Positions 41,719 through 52,700 of a DNA stretch of 64,000 bases are shown piece by piece. The position numbers were made by a program, and so were the translations under genes. Below the pieces are notes generated by a model, which made no database searches, was not told where the DNA came from, and saw only the letters and a list, made by a program, of their open reading frames with translations. This DNA is from Aristolochia californica (Eukaryota; Streptophyta; Magnoliopsida; Piperales; Aristolochiaceae), in assembly GCA_029961685.1 (NCBI GenBank), contig JARWKL010000008.1, forward strand, positions 35,764,930 through 35,828,929, written 5' to 3'. The first letter of the stretch is position 1, and every line of letters begins with the position of its first letter.

Positions 41719-41899
41719 CTCCCCCTCAAGCTTGGGGTGAGAGAACATCAAGAACTCCCAACTTGCTGCAAATGATGTATAGAATCTTTTTGTATAAAAT
41801 GACAGTCCTCCAATCTTCCAACACTCCCCCTCACGCTGGTGCTCTCTTCCATGAGACCCAGCTAGCCAATTCAGAGGGGTATAACATTGATGTAATAAT

Positions 41900-42187
41900 A
41901 AGTTCCTCCATCATGGTGTCCCAACCATTGACATTTGATATTTTTCACGGGGGATTAAGTTCCTCCGTAATGGAATCCCAACAATTGACACTTGATATTT
42001 TTTATGGGATATTAAGTTCCTCTATCAAGGAATCCCAACCATTGACACTTGATATTTTGTATGGGATATTAAGTTCCTCCGTCAAGGAATCCCAACCATT
42101 GACACTTAATATATTTTTATGGGGTATTAAGTTCCACCATCATGGAATCCCAACCGTTGACATTTTTTATATTTTTTACGGGGACAA
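41900..42187. repeat. NA-C minisatellite, five units of 57-58 bp
   Basis: Units begin AAGTTCCTCC at 41900, 41957, 42014, 42071 and 42129 and each contains GGAATCCCAACCATTGACA followed by TTGATATTTTTTATGGGG-like sequence. As 57 is divisible by three, the plus strand stays open through it; the 142-codon frame at 41763 is this repeat and not a gene. The second NA-C copy has six units at the same place. Confidence 0.92.
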
Positions 42188-43562
42188 ATAAATAATCATA
42201 TGAGGAAAGATACTGAGGTCACCTCTTCTTCAATAATAATATCTCGTCCAAAGAGACATAATAGCAGCAACTGTAATGTAACACGACCATCTTCCAACAC
42301 ATATAACACGAACCAAAATAATAAACCTTGTAGAAGGAACCCATGAAAGAGTCATAATCCGATATAAATATTTTTTCTTAGAATCTTAAGCTTCATCATT
42401 TGCGCTCCACCTTTCTTAAATATTTTGGTCACATAAAACTTATCCACAACATATGGAATAAAATACATTTTCCTTGTACTTCTTCTACTTCTCCCCCTCA
42501 AGCTGGGAGGCAATGGCAGTGATCCCGGTTAGAACCAAATGTCATAGATGTAGCAATAAGCCCAATTAACAGAGATGTATAAATAAGCCCTCAAAACAGG
42601 GAGAAGTGAGATATTTTTTTTATATATATCTACTCAAAAAGTGACACAAAACAATGGGCATAAATTCGGAATTTTCAATGCAACAGAATACCAGCATGAC
42701 CTTTGATTCTTCCAATGCAAATATATCTTTAAATATAGATTAGATTGACATAAAATTTTATCCTTATAGAAATATAATTAAATATCTTTCATCCAAGTAT
42801 AATTTCCCTTCATAAAATATAAATATCAATAGATAGATAGTCTAATAGATTTCGATCTCTGTCATCCGACCGAACTACATATTGTTTCTCTTCTTTTTTC
42901 CAAATGACCATTGAATCTTCGAAGATCAATATCTTCTTATAAAAAACTCAGATCGAGAATTGGTTGAATAGGTAACAAAATATAATTACTTATCTTTCTT
43001 GTGATATATAATTATCCATATGAAGTCTAGTTCTTGATAGCATAAATTACATCTGAAGTTGAAGCTTTATGCTGCTGTTCGAAACCTCTTTTTGAATCTG
43101 ACCTTTGCTGCTTCCAATATTGATTTCTTTTTGTAGATAACTCAGATAAAAAATTAGTTGAATAGGTAAAAGAATAGACTTACAGATATTTATTTTAATA
43201 TATATTTCTTCATATAAAGTCTATTTCTTGAGAGCATAAAATACCTCGAAAGTTGAAGCTTTTTGCTTCTGCTCGAACCTCTGTTGCAATCTGACCTTCA
43301 CTCATTCAAACATCGATATCTCTCTGTAGATAACTCCGATTGGAAAAAAATATTTTTTCCTTAGATAGTAGACTCAAATATATTTGCTTAAATATATAAT
43401 TTTTAATATAAAAATCTCAGTATAGAAGTGAAAAATGCAAATAAAACTACAAGTATAGGGACTGAAAAATAATTACTACGAACCTAGACTTAGGGTTTAG
43501 GGTTTAAAGAAAAGGAATCTCTATGAGTTGACCAAGTCAACTCGCAAAACCTACTCTGATAC

Positions 43563-43890
43563 AATTACAATAAAACTACCTTTGTCCCAATTACACACAA
43601 AATCTAACACTTAAAGATAAGTCCTAGCATAATTAATTAACTCAATATAGATAAAAGACAAACATAATTCAAACTAGAACTCTTCTAGGATGTGACCATA
43701 AGATAAAGATGTCTTTGATCTTCCAACTTATGTGATAATGATGCCAGCTCGTGGTAATCATGGTGGGTCCTACTTCTTATGGGCTTGGGCCCATCTTGTG
43801 GGCCTTCTTTGGTCGTGTGGCCCATCTTATAATACTCTTAGATATGTGGGTCTTCCTTGGTCGTGTGGGCTTGGGCCCTATCTTCCAACA
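43563..43890 (-). repeat. NA-C LTR, partial (328 bp)
   Basis: Starts on the minus strand with TGTTGGAAGATAGGGCCCAA and ends early at GTAATTGTATCAGAGTAGG: the last 115 or so bases of the LTR are deleted, joining LTR directly to the remains of the primer-binding site (GTATCAGAG). Confidence 0.88.
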
Positions 43891-43996
43891 CTCCCCCTCA
43901 AGCTGGGGATGATAGAACATCAAGAACTCCCAGTTTGCAACAAATGATGTATAGAATCTTTTTGTATAAAATGGCAGTCCTCCAATCTTCCAACAA

Positions 43997-45473
43997 AATC
44001 TAACCTAGGGGAAAACCAAGGCCAACTCGGGTTGGAACCAACTTGGGAAAGAAGGAAGATCTTACCCAAAAACAAAATGTAATATTTTCTTAAACTAATC
44101 ATGTATGCTGGACAAGATCAACAAATAGGTAAGTCATGTAGTTGCTTTCTCACTTAGGAAATAATATTCAACAAGAAATCAAATCAAGGAAGATCTTCTT
44201 TCAATCAGCGACTTTCCAAAATAAAATAGGAAACCTTCTTTTAGTGTATTAGGTACCACTTCAGCAAATCAATCTCAATCCTTGACTTGCCTTAAATATT
44301 CTAGGCAAGGAGATAATTAAGCAGAGTAATATATAATCATATTAAGAAGGAGATCTAGAATATCTTGGAGATCTTTTTACGAATGAACTTTTCCTTCTAG
44401 TGGTTTGTCACCAACAATTAACCTGAAGAACCAGCATTTGCTACTTTTTTTCTCCTTAAATCGTTTAGGTAAGTCTTTCTAATATTTTCCTTACGTGGGA
44501 TACAATCCAATGAGAAGATCAAGGTATGTGAAACTATACAAAATTCTAGAGATCACAATAAATTTTGAGGATCTTCTAAAGAAGAAATTTTCCATCTATA
44601 AGTCATGCGCCAAGTAATCATGCAACTCCAGTTGTTCCTTTCCTTTTTTCCTCTTAAACTTTTAGGTAAGAAAATTCAGAACCAATTTTAATGATAGAAG
44701 ATCTTCCAACGTTATACATATATCTGGCGCCAATGCAAGCACCTTCACGAGTTAAAAAAAAAAAACATGAACTATGATTAGAACCTTCATTCTTAACAAC
44801 GAAAGTAAAACCTTTCAATCATAAAACACCATGGAACCATCAATGGAATAGCAAGGCTTCATTCAAAAAATAAAGAACTATAATTCCACAAGCAATATCA
44901 ATCTAAAAATTGATCTTTTTTACCGAAGATAGCATGGATTAAACACATCGATATCAACCAAGCTTAAGTTAATATATAAGATGCAATAACTCTATCTTTT
45001 TTCTATCAAAGCATGCTTAATAAAACTTCAATTTTTTGAGAAATATAGCAGAATTCATCTCAAGGAAAAGAAGAGAAGAAAAACTTATATTTGCGAGCCA
45101 AAAGAGGTTCAAAAATGAACCTTGTTCAATACTTCAACTCCTCCGAGAGAATTGATAAAAACTTGATCAACCAAGATCATAATTTGGGTTCCCAAACCGA
45201 AATCTTTGATGCCATGTTAGATTTAGGATCCCATGAGGATTGTAGTAAATGAACTAGGTTAAGAGAGAAGAGTGTAGCAAGAGGGAGAGAGAAGGAAGAG
45301 GTGCACGAGTGGAATGAGAAAGAGAGTAAAAAAATGCGAAGGGTCGGCCAAGAGAGAGTGGGAGAGGAGGGAAGGAGGATTAGGTTAAGTGATTCTTAAT
45401 ACCCCTCAACATGTATTTATAACATTGTACATCTTACAAACTACATCAATGCCCTTTTACCTTAAGGGGGGAG
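43997..45473 (-). mobile_element. NA-J copy 1: non-coding LTR element, leader and LTR
   Basis: Minus orientation. At 45203-45218 the plus strand reads TTTGATGCCATGTTAGATTT: an LTR end CCTAAATCTAACA followed by a site TGGCATCAAAG that resembles the usual TGGTATCAGAGC with two changes. LTR sequence extends right to about 45473. To the left are about 1.2 kb of AT-rich sequence without coding potential, partly similar to 60121-60900 (TAGGCAAGGAGA at 44303 and 60148). Element 3' end not found. Tentative non-autonomous family. Confidence 0.55.
45215..45473 (-). repeat. NA-J copy 1 LTR (partial or short)
   Basis: Ends CCTAAATCTAACA on the minus strand. It includes GA-rich sequence and a GTATTTATAACATTG stretch near 45412. 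The start is unclear because it runs into the Copia-L LTR at 45474. Confidence 0.5.
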
Positions 45474-45926
45474 TGTTAGGAATTAAACGCCCTAATTCCA
45501 AACTAACGAGAGCAGTTATAATAATCGTAGAAGAAAAGAAAAGCAAGCATGAAAAAGCACAATAAGATTTATACAGGTTCACCTCAAGATGAGACCACGT
45601 CTAGTTTTCTGTCGCTGCAGTAATCTACTATAAAGATGAAATAGTTTACAAGAGAAATCACATACACTTATAGGTGGTTTCTCTAAACTCTCTTAGGCTA
45701 CAACTCCAGCTCCTTCTCGGTGATGATAAAAACCCTAATAGCAAAAATTAGGGCAACTGCGATACAAGAATACAAGAATATAATTCCCAAACTGCCCGTA
45801 ATGAAACAACTGTTAATATATCGTGGATCGGGCGGGAGCTCCATCCCCTTTCCAAACCCCATGGAGACCTGACAGCGAAGGTCGATCCATGACCAACTCA
45901 GCATAAGGCGTTAATTAGGCTCCACA
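45474..45926 (-). repeat. Copia-L 3' LTR (about 453 bp)
   Basis: Minus strand TGTGGAGCCTAATTAACGCC to CGTTTAATTCCTAACA. The near-mirror of the two ends (AATTAACGCC and GGGCGTTTAATT) and the location just downstream of RNase H support it. AATAAGATTTATACAGG near the end is common in such LTRs. Boundaries approximate. Confidence 0.55.
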
Positions 45927-45992
45927 ACTTAAAAATCTCACACTTGGAAACTAATCCATCATCAATATATCCTCTGCAATGGGAACAACTTC

Positions 45993-46690
45993 TCAATCCT
46001 CAAAGAGAAGTCCAACTGAAGTTGTACACAACTTCAATTTCTCGATCGTAATAGTCTTTGTCAACATTTTTGCGGGATTTTGACTCCCTTGAAACTTCTC
46101 AAGTGCTAAGACTCCATCCTCTAGAGCCGATCTGATGAAGTGATAACGCACTTGTATGTGCTTTGTTCTCGCATGATAAATAGGATTCTTTGCTAAATGA
46201 ATAGCACTCTGACTGTCACAATACAACACATTCTTCCTATGTTTGAGACCTAATTCTTCCTAGAAAGACTGCAATATTCCATCTCTTTGCTAGCTTCGGT
46301 CACGACAACATATTCTGCCTCTGTAATGGAAAAAACAACTATCTTCTACAACTTCGAGACCCAACTAACTACTGTACCACCCAATGTGTTTACATATCTA
46401 GTGGTACTCTTCTTGTCATCAATGTCTCCAACCATGCCAACATCTACATAACCTTGTAATCCCAAGTTTGACTTTCTGAAACATAAGGTTGAGTATGCAG
46501 TGCCTCTAAAATACCTGAGAATCCACTTCATTGCTTCTCAATGTTGCTTACCCGAATTACTCATATATTTGCTCACAACTCTCATTGCATGAGCTCTGTC
46601 TGGTCTAGTACACACCATTGCATACATGAGACTACCAATAGCAGAAGCATAAGGGACATTGGCAATGTTGGCTCGCTCCTGCTCTGTTGA
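45993..46690 (-). pseudogene. Copia-L RNase H fragment
   Basis: Read right to left: YASAIGSLMYAMVCTRPDRA and VVSKYMSNSGKQH (about 46680-46545), MKWILRYFRGTAYSTLCFRK, GDIDDKKSTTRYVNTLGGTV and VSWVSKL (46531-46346), then MLYCDSQSAIHLAKNPIYHA, RTKHIQVRYHFIRSALEDGV and NPAKMLTKTITIEKL (46229-45993). Broken by frame changes near 46340 and 46240. It is the C-terminal domain only. Confidence 0.88.
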
Positions 46691-46693
46691 TTT

Positions 46694-46774
46694 TCAGAAC
46701 TCCATGGATTTAGCTCATGGAGAAAGAGGGAGAAAAAGAGAGAGGAATACGTGAGGCAAAAGTGGAGGAGGAAT
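46694..46774. other. Short unclassified stretch before Gypsy-2 G
   Basis: GA-rich (AGAAAGAGGGAGAAAAAGAG) and ending in GTGGAGGAGGAAT, which looks like a purine tract in front of the LTR. It may be a remnant of a 3' end, meaning the LTR at 46775 could be shared between tandem copies, but no pol is recognisable. Confidence 0.35.
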
Positions 46775-47205
46775 TGTTATGAACTCCATAGCATCATGAG
46801 TTATCCACAGGCATACAACTTAAATTATGTCAAATTACTTTTAATGTAATTCCATTTGGTTTGGTTTGGTTTGGTTTGGTTTGGTTTGGTTTAGATGTAA
46901 TATGGCATGAGCCAATTGACCCATAGGTCTAATTTGTATTTCCATCCTCAACCCTATTTATGGGGATGTCAAGGTGAAGGAAAGAAAGTATTGAGAAAAT
47001 TAGAATTAAACAGGTCAGATTCTCCCTCAAAGGTCTAGGTCGGATTCTCCCTCTGATGTCCAGGTCGAGCTTCCTTCAAAGCTAAATCATTCCATTCCAC
47101 CATTCCACGTTCAAGAAATAAGAATCCTCTTCCAGCGTTAAGATTCAATATGGAGGGAAGAGACAAAAGAAGGTGACTCAATCCATGGCTCGGGAAGAAC
47201 TAACA
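46775..47205 (+). repeat. Gypsy-2 G 5' LTR (431 bp)
   Basis: TGTTATGAACTCCATAGCAT to GAAGAACTAACA. Contains a (TTTGG)8-like run at about 46855-46893 and CCCTATTTATGGGGATG as TATA region. Same family as 12660-13097. Followed by TCTTGGTATCTGACAGG as primer-binding site. Confidence 0.9.
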
Positions 47206-47227
47206 TCTTGGTATCTGACAGGTCCAT

Positions 47228-47309
47228 TGTTAAGCACCTAGCCAATACATCCCAAAAGACCAGCCTGTTAGGAGCAGAAGGCATAGGTACTTAACCCAGG
47301 ACCATAACA
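47228..47309 (-). repeat. Mini-LTR, low-coordinate copy (82 bp)
   Basis: The element's 3' LTR. About five differences from the partner at 47449-47530 (for example TTAAGCACC against TTGAGCACC, GACCAGCCTG against GACCGGCCTA). Confidence 0.9.
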
Positions 47310-47448
47310 GTACACCCCACCCTCCCGAGCCGACGACCACGGCGGCATTAACACAGCGACGAGAGCCTTTGGGGAACGTTCAGGGATTGCGGTCGCCCGC
47401 GCACGTGGGGAGTTGAACTCGGGACGTAGAGCCTGCTCTGATACAAAA

Positions 47449-47530
47449 TGTTGAGCACCTAGCCAATACATCCCAAACGACCGGCCTATTAGGAGCGGAA
47501 GGCATAGGTACTTAACCCAGGACCATAACA
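47449..47530 (-). repeat. Mini-LTR, high-coordinate copy (82 bp)
   Basis: The element's 5' LTR, followed on the minus strand by the primer-binding site at 47435-47448. Confidence 0.9.
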
Positions 47531-47804
47531 TCCACCCTTGGGGATTCCTCTTCCCCTGAGGATTTGCGGCAATTAGTTGAAGACAATCGTCAGAGGACAG
47601 ACATTCAGGCTCAATCCCTGGAAGAAGTGCGTCAGACCATATCTGACCTACGTGAGGCAATCAAATCCATGGACTCAGTCATCCAAGCCTTCCTCTGGCG
47701 ACAAGATGACAGTGGTCTACGAGCACCGCCGTCGACAACCTAGGCTCCACCTGCCGACCACCATCACTACCAGCCACCACCTCCTCCACCACCACCAATG
47801 CGCC

Positions 47805-48620
47805 TGTTATGGACTCAATAGAACACCGAGTCACTCAGAGGAGGAGACAATGACTCACCAAGTCACCTACTTTTACTTTTATTACTTATGTTGCTTTTAA
47901 TTTCGAATTTGATTGAGTATGTAATAAGACTTGAAGGTAGGGGTATAGTTGGGATTTATAAACCTAACCCTAACCTATCTTGGCATGAATGACCTTATTT
48001 AAAGGGTAAGGAATGAGAAATAAAGTAAGTTCGGATTTAGAGTAAAATACAGTAATTAGGTTCTTGCTAGGTTCCCTATCCTAGGGTTCTTGGTGTGAAC
48101 TATCCTTGGTGGTTTGCTGCATCCATTGGGGAGTCTTTGAGGAGATCGTGGAAGGAAAAGGAAGAGGAATCATCCTTCTCTTCCAAGCTACAATAGTTAT
48201 CCATCTCTTCCATGAACCAGCAGTGAGGGAAGGAGGTTTTGCGTGAGCCTTAGCATCAAGAAAGAGGTTTTCGAGTTGCTGATTGAAGGAGGTCTTCAAG
48301 AGGTATTTTTACCTATCTTTTCTGAGTTTAGAAAAGCTATAGACTGCCTTCTTTACATACAACATTGGTAGCTGCATGAATTCAGAAACAGTACTCATTG
48401 ACGTGAGGTATAAAGTGGGGTTTCATAATTGGATCCTTAAACAGTATCTTGATTGATTTGGTGCATCTATAATTGAGAAAAGGAAACTCCTTTTCAATTA
48501 TAATGTTGAGGGAAGTACAAGAGAGTTTCTTTTCACAAAAAAAGTTAAGAAATCCTCTAATAGTGTTGGATCCTTATTTGACTCACCAACTTACTAGATC
48601 CATGGCTAGGGACCATAACA
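47805..48620 (+). repeat. Gypsy-3 5' LTR (816 bp)
   Basis: TGTTATGGACTCAATAGAAC to GGCTAGGGACCATAACA. CCTTATTTAAAGGGTAAGG at about 47992-48010 is the likely TATA region. The ATG at 48602 opens gag. Confidence 0.93.
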
Positions 48621-49760
48621 ACTTGGTATCAGAGCAGGGTAACCCGACAGATATCAGCAGCCATGAATTGCTTGAAGCTATCCTCAAAGGCAATGCAGAT
48701 AATGAGAAAAGATTTGCTGAATTGGAGGAGAGGTTCTCTAAGGTTGATATTGGTATGGAGACCTTGAATGGAAGAATGGAGAGCATGGAGACTGGTCTGA
48801 CTACTGGAAGGAACACAACTCCAAAGCAAAGAGGAGGGGACCATTCATATAACAGAGGGGGAGATGAGTTTACGAATCGCACGAGTTTCTCTGGCCAGCA
48901 AGGACCCTTCATCCTGGAGGGGACCCTTTAACCAGGGGGAGGCACTGTACCTGGCCAGAAAGGACCCTTCATCTCGAGGGGACCCTTCCACGAGGGAGGA
49001 GGCACAGTACCTAGGTACACTAATCTCGAATTTCCCACTTATAATGGGTCAGAAGACCCTTTGGTATGGCTATATCACTACGGAAAATGTTTTTGCCCAT
49101 CAACGAGTACCAGCGTATGATAAAGTGGGGATGGCTGTTTTCCACTTACTAGGAGAAGCACAACTCTTGTATCAGCAAGTTGAGGCGGATAGACCAGTTG
49201 TGGAGTGGGAAGAATTTAAGAATTTATGCTCTCTTCTTTTTGGTCCTCCAGCATACAGCAATCCCTTGGGTGATTTGGTTCTGTTACGACAAACTGGTTC
49301 CGTGGAGAAATATCAGAAATTGTTCCAGGAAAATTTAGCACAAGCAAATGGTATGGTACGAGTGGACCTGCAAGTGGCGTTATTTACAACAAGCCTGACG
49401 GAGGCGTTAAAGCTTTAGGTGGAGCTCTATGCACCGATTATATTATCACACGTGATGAATGTAGCCCATGCTTTAGAATTGCGGTTGAAGGCCCTACACA
49501 GATGACCCACATGGTCAGGGGAGAGGAGCACTTCCTCCACCTGGCAGAGCAGACGAAATTATCTTTAGGGGGTTCAGACCACAACACCTCCTCCCAGACA
49601 CACTCCGAGCACCACTTTACTAGGGGATACGAAATCGAGCAGTCATCCACCTCAGTACACAAAAAAATTGACAAGTGCTGAGATGATGGAGAGGCGGTCC
49701 AAAAAAATATGTGTTACAACTGTGATGAACCATATCGGGTTGGTCATTAGTGTAAAAGGT
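48602..49760 (+). pseudogene. Gypsy-3 gag
   Basis: Starts in the LTR: MARDHNNLVSEQGNPTDISS crosses the primer-binding site (LVSEQ is TTGGTATCAGAGCAG). Then a heptad-rich stretch NDNEKRFAELEERFSK-like and VDIGMETLNGRMESMETG. After a frameshift near 48900 and a small tandem duplication of PSSWRGP/PSSRGDP, gag core FPTYNGSEDPL-like, VGMAVFHLLGEAQLLYQQVE, LLFGPPAYSNPLGDLVLLRQ. The knuckle MCYNCDEPYRVGHxC is near 49710. Frameshifts and stops. Structural particle protein, inactive. Confidence 0.85.
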
Positions 49761-52700
49761 TGTTTTTAATTGATACGGTTGAAGATGATGATATCGAGGT
49801 GACAGAGGATATGATAGAGGAAGCACAACCGGAAATTTCCTTGCATGCAGTTACTGGGCAAAAGTCGCCCAAAACCATGCAAGTCAGAGCTCAGATCTTC
49901 GATCGGGAACTCATGGGCCTAGTGGACTCGGGGAGCACCCACAATTTTCTTAGTTTGACGACAGCCTAGCACCTGCAGTTACAGATTCTTCCCCATCCGA
50001 CACCCACAGTCTCAGTGGCCAATGAGGAGAAGGTTCCTAGCTACAGAATCAGCAAGGTGCTAAATTTTACTATTGGCACTACTTTGTTTCATGCTGAGTT
50101 TTTTGTTATTCCTTTGGCTGGTTTTGATATGGTGTTGTGAATCAAATGGTTACAAATGTTGGGACCCATTTTGTGGGACTTTTCTGCATTGACAATGAGT
50201 TTTGTCTTGCGTGGTAGCCAAGTGCTCCTACAAGGAAGTCAGACAGAAACACAGCAGTACATTCATTCTCTGACTGCGCCGAATAATTCAGCAGGCAGTA
50301 TTGATGGTCTTATTGATGAGTTCTCCGACCTTTTCTATGAGCCTATAGGGGTCCCCCCGCTCATACAGTGTGATCACCGGATATGTTTTAAACCAGAGCC
50401 AGATGTGGTAGTTGTTCATTCGTATCGGTATCCTCACCTCCAGAAATATGAGATTGAAAGATAGTGTCAAGCGATGCTACAACAGGGCCTTATTCGCAGC
50501 AGTAGGTCCCCCTTCTCTTCACTAGTTCTGCTCATGAAGAAACATGATGGGACTTGGCGCTTTTGTGTTGATTATCATGAGTTGAACGCGCTAACAGTGA
50601 AAGATAAATTTCCCATTCCGGTGGTGGAGGAGCTCCTTGATGAGCTACATGGATTGTGGGTCTTCAAAAAATTAGACTTACGGTCTGGGTATCATCAGAT
50701 TCGCATGCATCCATTAGATATTGAAAAGACGGTGTTTCGAACACGTCACGGCCACTTTGAATTTGCGGTCATGCCTTTTGGGCTATCAAATGCTCCTTCT
50801 ACTTTCCAAGCACTGATGAATGAGGTATTTAGCTCTTACCTTCGGAAATTCGTACTTGTTTTTTTTTATGATATACTCATATATAGCAAATCTCGAGATG
50901 ACCACTTAGCACATTTGAGAATTGTATTTGATTTACTGCGAGCAAACCAATTATATTTGAAGAAGTCCAAATGCTCCTTTGGGGCATCTCATGTTGCTTA
51001 CCTCGGCCACATTATTTCCCATGAGGGAGTCACTATTGATCCCGAGAAGATCCAGGCCATTAGTGAGAGGCCACACCTCAGTCTTGCTCAGCATTACGCG
51101 GATTCTTGGGTTTGGTAGGCTATTACCAAAAATTTATTTGGAGTTTTGGTTTGTTGGCAGCACCTTTGACAAACCTCCTTAAAAAGAATTCCTTTCAGTG
51201 GAACGAGGAGGCTTCCATGGCATTTGATGCACTCAAGAATGCTTTGCATCTACACCGGAGTTACAGCATCCAAATTTTGATGACTTTTTTGTGATAGAAT
51301 GTGATGCTTCTGGTGGAGACATTGGGGCCGTGTTGCATCAAAACTCCCACCCCATTGTTTATTTCAGTCGACAGTTGGCCTCTTGTTATCAAAAATTGGC
51401 TGCATATGAACGCGAGCTGATTGGGTTGGCCAAGGCGGTCCAACACTGGCAGCCGTATTTATGGGGATGTACTTTTCTCATCCGTACTGATCATTATAGT
51501 CTCAAGTTCTTACTTGAGTAGCGTCTCACAACATCACCACAACAACATTGGATTAGTAAGTTGATGGACTTTGATTTCTCAGTGGAGTATCATGCGGGCA
51601 GATTAAACAAGGCGGCGGATGCCTTGTCCAAACATTTTGAACATCAGCAGCTCATCTATGCCATTAGCCAGCCGCGTTTTCTCATTCTAGACATGGTCCG
51701 TGATGCGCATGCCACACTTCCAGCACTACAGGAGCTGCACCACAAAATTTCCAATGGGGAGATGGATTCTAAGTGGTCCATTCAGGATTCACTAATTTGC
51801 TATAAGCAGCAGATTTACCTTCCGACCACGTCCGAGTTGCTTCCAGCCATTCTCTCGACTTATCAAGATTCTACCCATGAGGGGATGCAGAAGACGTTGT
51901 GGTGTATTCAGGAGGATTTCTATTGGCAGGCTATGAAGTCCTCCATTACTACATATGTCTCTGATTGTCGGGCATGTCAAAGGAACAAATCAGATCATTT
52001 GAGTTCTGCAGGTCTTCTCCAGCCTCTCGCTCTCCCTACTCAGGTATGGGCAAATATTTCGATGGACTTCGTGGAGGATCTTCCCCTCTCAGCCGAAAAG
52101 TCTGTTTTGTTTATTGTGGTTGATCGCTTCTCCAAGTATGGTCATTTTATCCCGATGGCTCACCCCTACACGGCAGCTCGTGTGTCAGACCTTCTTGGAG
52201 CATATTGTACGCTTAAATGGCATTCCTGAATCTATTGTGAGTGACCGGGACACGGTTTTCACGAGTACTTTCTGGAGGGAATTGTTTCAATTGAGTGGAA
52301 CGCAATTGAAATTTTCCTCCACATATCACCCTCAGACGGATGGCCAAACCGAGGTGGTTATTCAGATCATCGAAATATATCTCTGGTGCTTAGTGGGAGA
52401 TCGACCAAAACAGTGGGTTCAATGGCTACCCTGGGTAGAATACTATTATAACACTTTATTCCACTCGGCCTTCCAGTCCTCTCCTTTCCGGGTTCTTTAT
52501 GGGAGGGACCCCCCGAGGCTTCTCTCTTATACCAGAGGCACCACCCGCCTGGATGCCATTGATGAGGCACTCATGGATCGAGATCAGGTGTTGAAGACAT
52601 TTACAAACAGGCTACAAAAGGCTCAGGACAGGATGACTACAGCTTACAAGAAGGGCCACCGGGATGTCTCATACGTGGTTGGGGACTATGTGTGGCTACA

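Larger units (their letters stand above)
40837..43996 (-). mobile_element. NA-C tandem array: non-coding LTR element with two LTRs and three internal regions
   Basis: Minus orientation. From right to left: a 106-bp scrap of the 3' internal end (43996-43891), LTR (43890-43563, missing its last 115 bp or so), a complete internal region (43562-41719), LTR (41718-41275), then the 5' part of another internal region (41274-about 40873). The LTR at 41275-41718 has a purine tract (CACTCCCCCTCAAG on plus) upstream and a primer-binding site downstream, so it is shared by two units. No gag or pol anywhere: a non-autonomous element of the TRIM/LARD kind. Shares LTR end TTCAACA and primer-binding site with Copia-A, its likely helper. 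Confidence 0.82.
45474..46693 (-). mobile_element. Copia-L, 3' end: RNase H and 3' LTR
   Basis: Minus-strand remnant of a copia lineage different from Copia-A, closer to the Tork/Tnt1 type by its RNase H. It holds part of RNase H (46690-45995), a short 3' untranslated stretch and an LTR-like segment to 45474. It is truncated at about 46690 by unclassified sequence in front of Gypsy-2 G. Confidence 0.75.
47228..47530 (-). mobile_element. Miniature LTR retrotransposon (303 bp, SMART/TRIM-like)
   Basis: Two 82-bp LTRs (47228-47309 and 47449-47530) around 139 bp. Minus orientation: LTR TGTTATGGTCCTGGGTTAAG to GGCTAGGTGCTCAACA, then TTTTGTATCAGAGCAGGCTC as primer-binding site, and GGGAGGGTGGGGTGTAC as purine tract before the 3' LTR. 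Flanks TCCAT and TCCAC fit a 5-bp target duplication, and excision restores the gag frame. No coding capacity. The 138 internal bases are GC-rich, unlike all neighbours. Comparable in size to SMART elements described from grasses. Confidence 0.92.
47206..47804 (+). pseudogene. Gypsy-2 G gag N-terminus
   Basis: Around the 303-bp mini-LTR element the frame reads [22 protein letters not shown] then RTDIQAQSLEEVRQTISDLR and EAIKSMDSVIQAFLWRQDD, a predicted coiled-coil gag N-terminus close to that of Gypsy-1 ([20 protein letters not shown]). It ends in a proline run (PPPPPPPP) where Gypsy-3 inserted. One base too many in CTAACATCTTGG breaks the link to the LTR start codon. Confidence 0.82.

Noticed and set aside
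41763..42191. 142-codon frame with repeated SSSVKESQPLTLDI-like units, resembling a repeat protein
   Set aside because: It is the translation of the NA-C 57-bp minisatellite; the homologous array in copy 2 has a 58-bp period and cannot encode it.
47400..47450. tRNA-like sequence (GAGTTGAACTCGGGACGTAG) in the mini-LTR interior
   Set aside because: A T-arm-like word is present but no paired acceptor, D or anticodon arms can be drawn; the adjacent TATCAGAGC is explained as primer-binding site.
47268..47660. 130-codon minus-strand frame
   Set aside because: It spans the mini-LTR element and its flank; composition follows the GC-rich interior, and no family similarity is seen.
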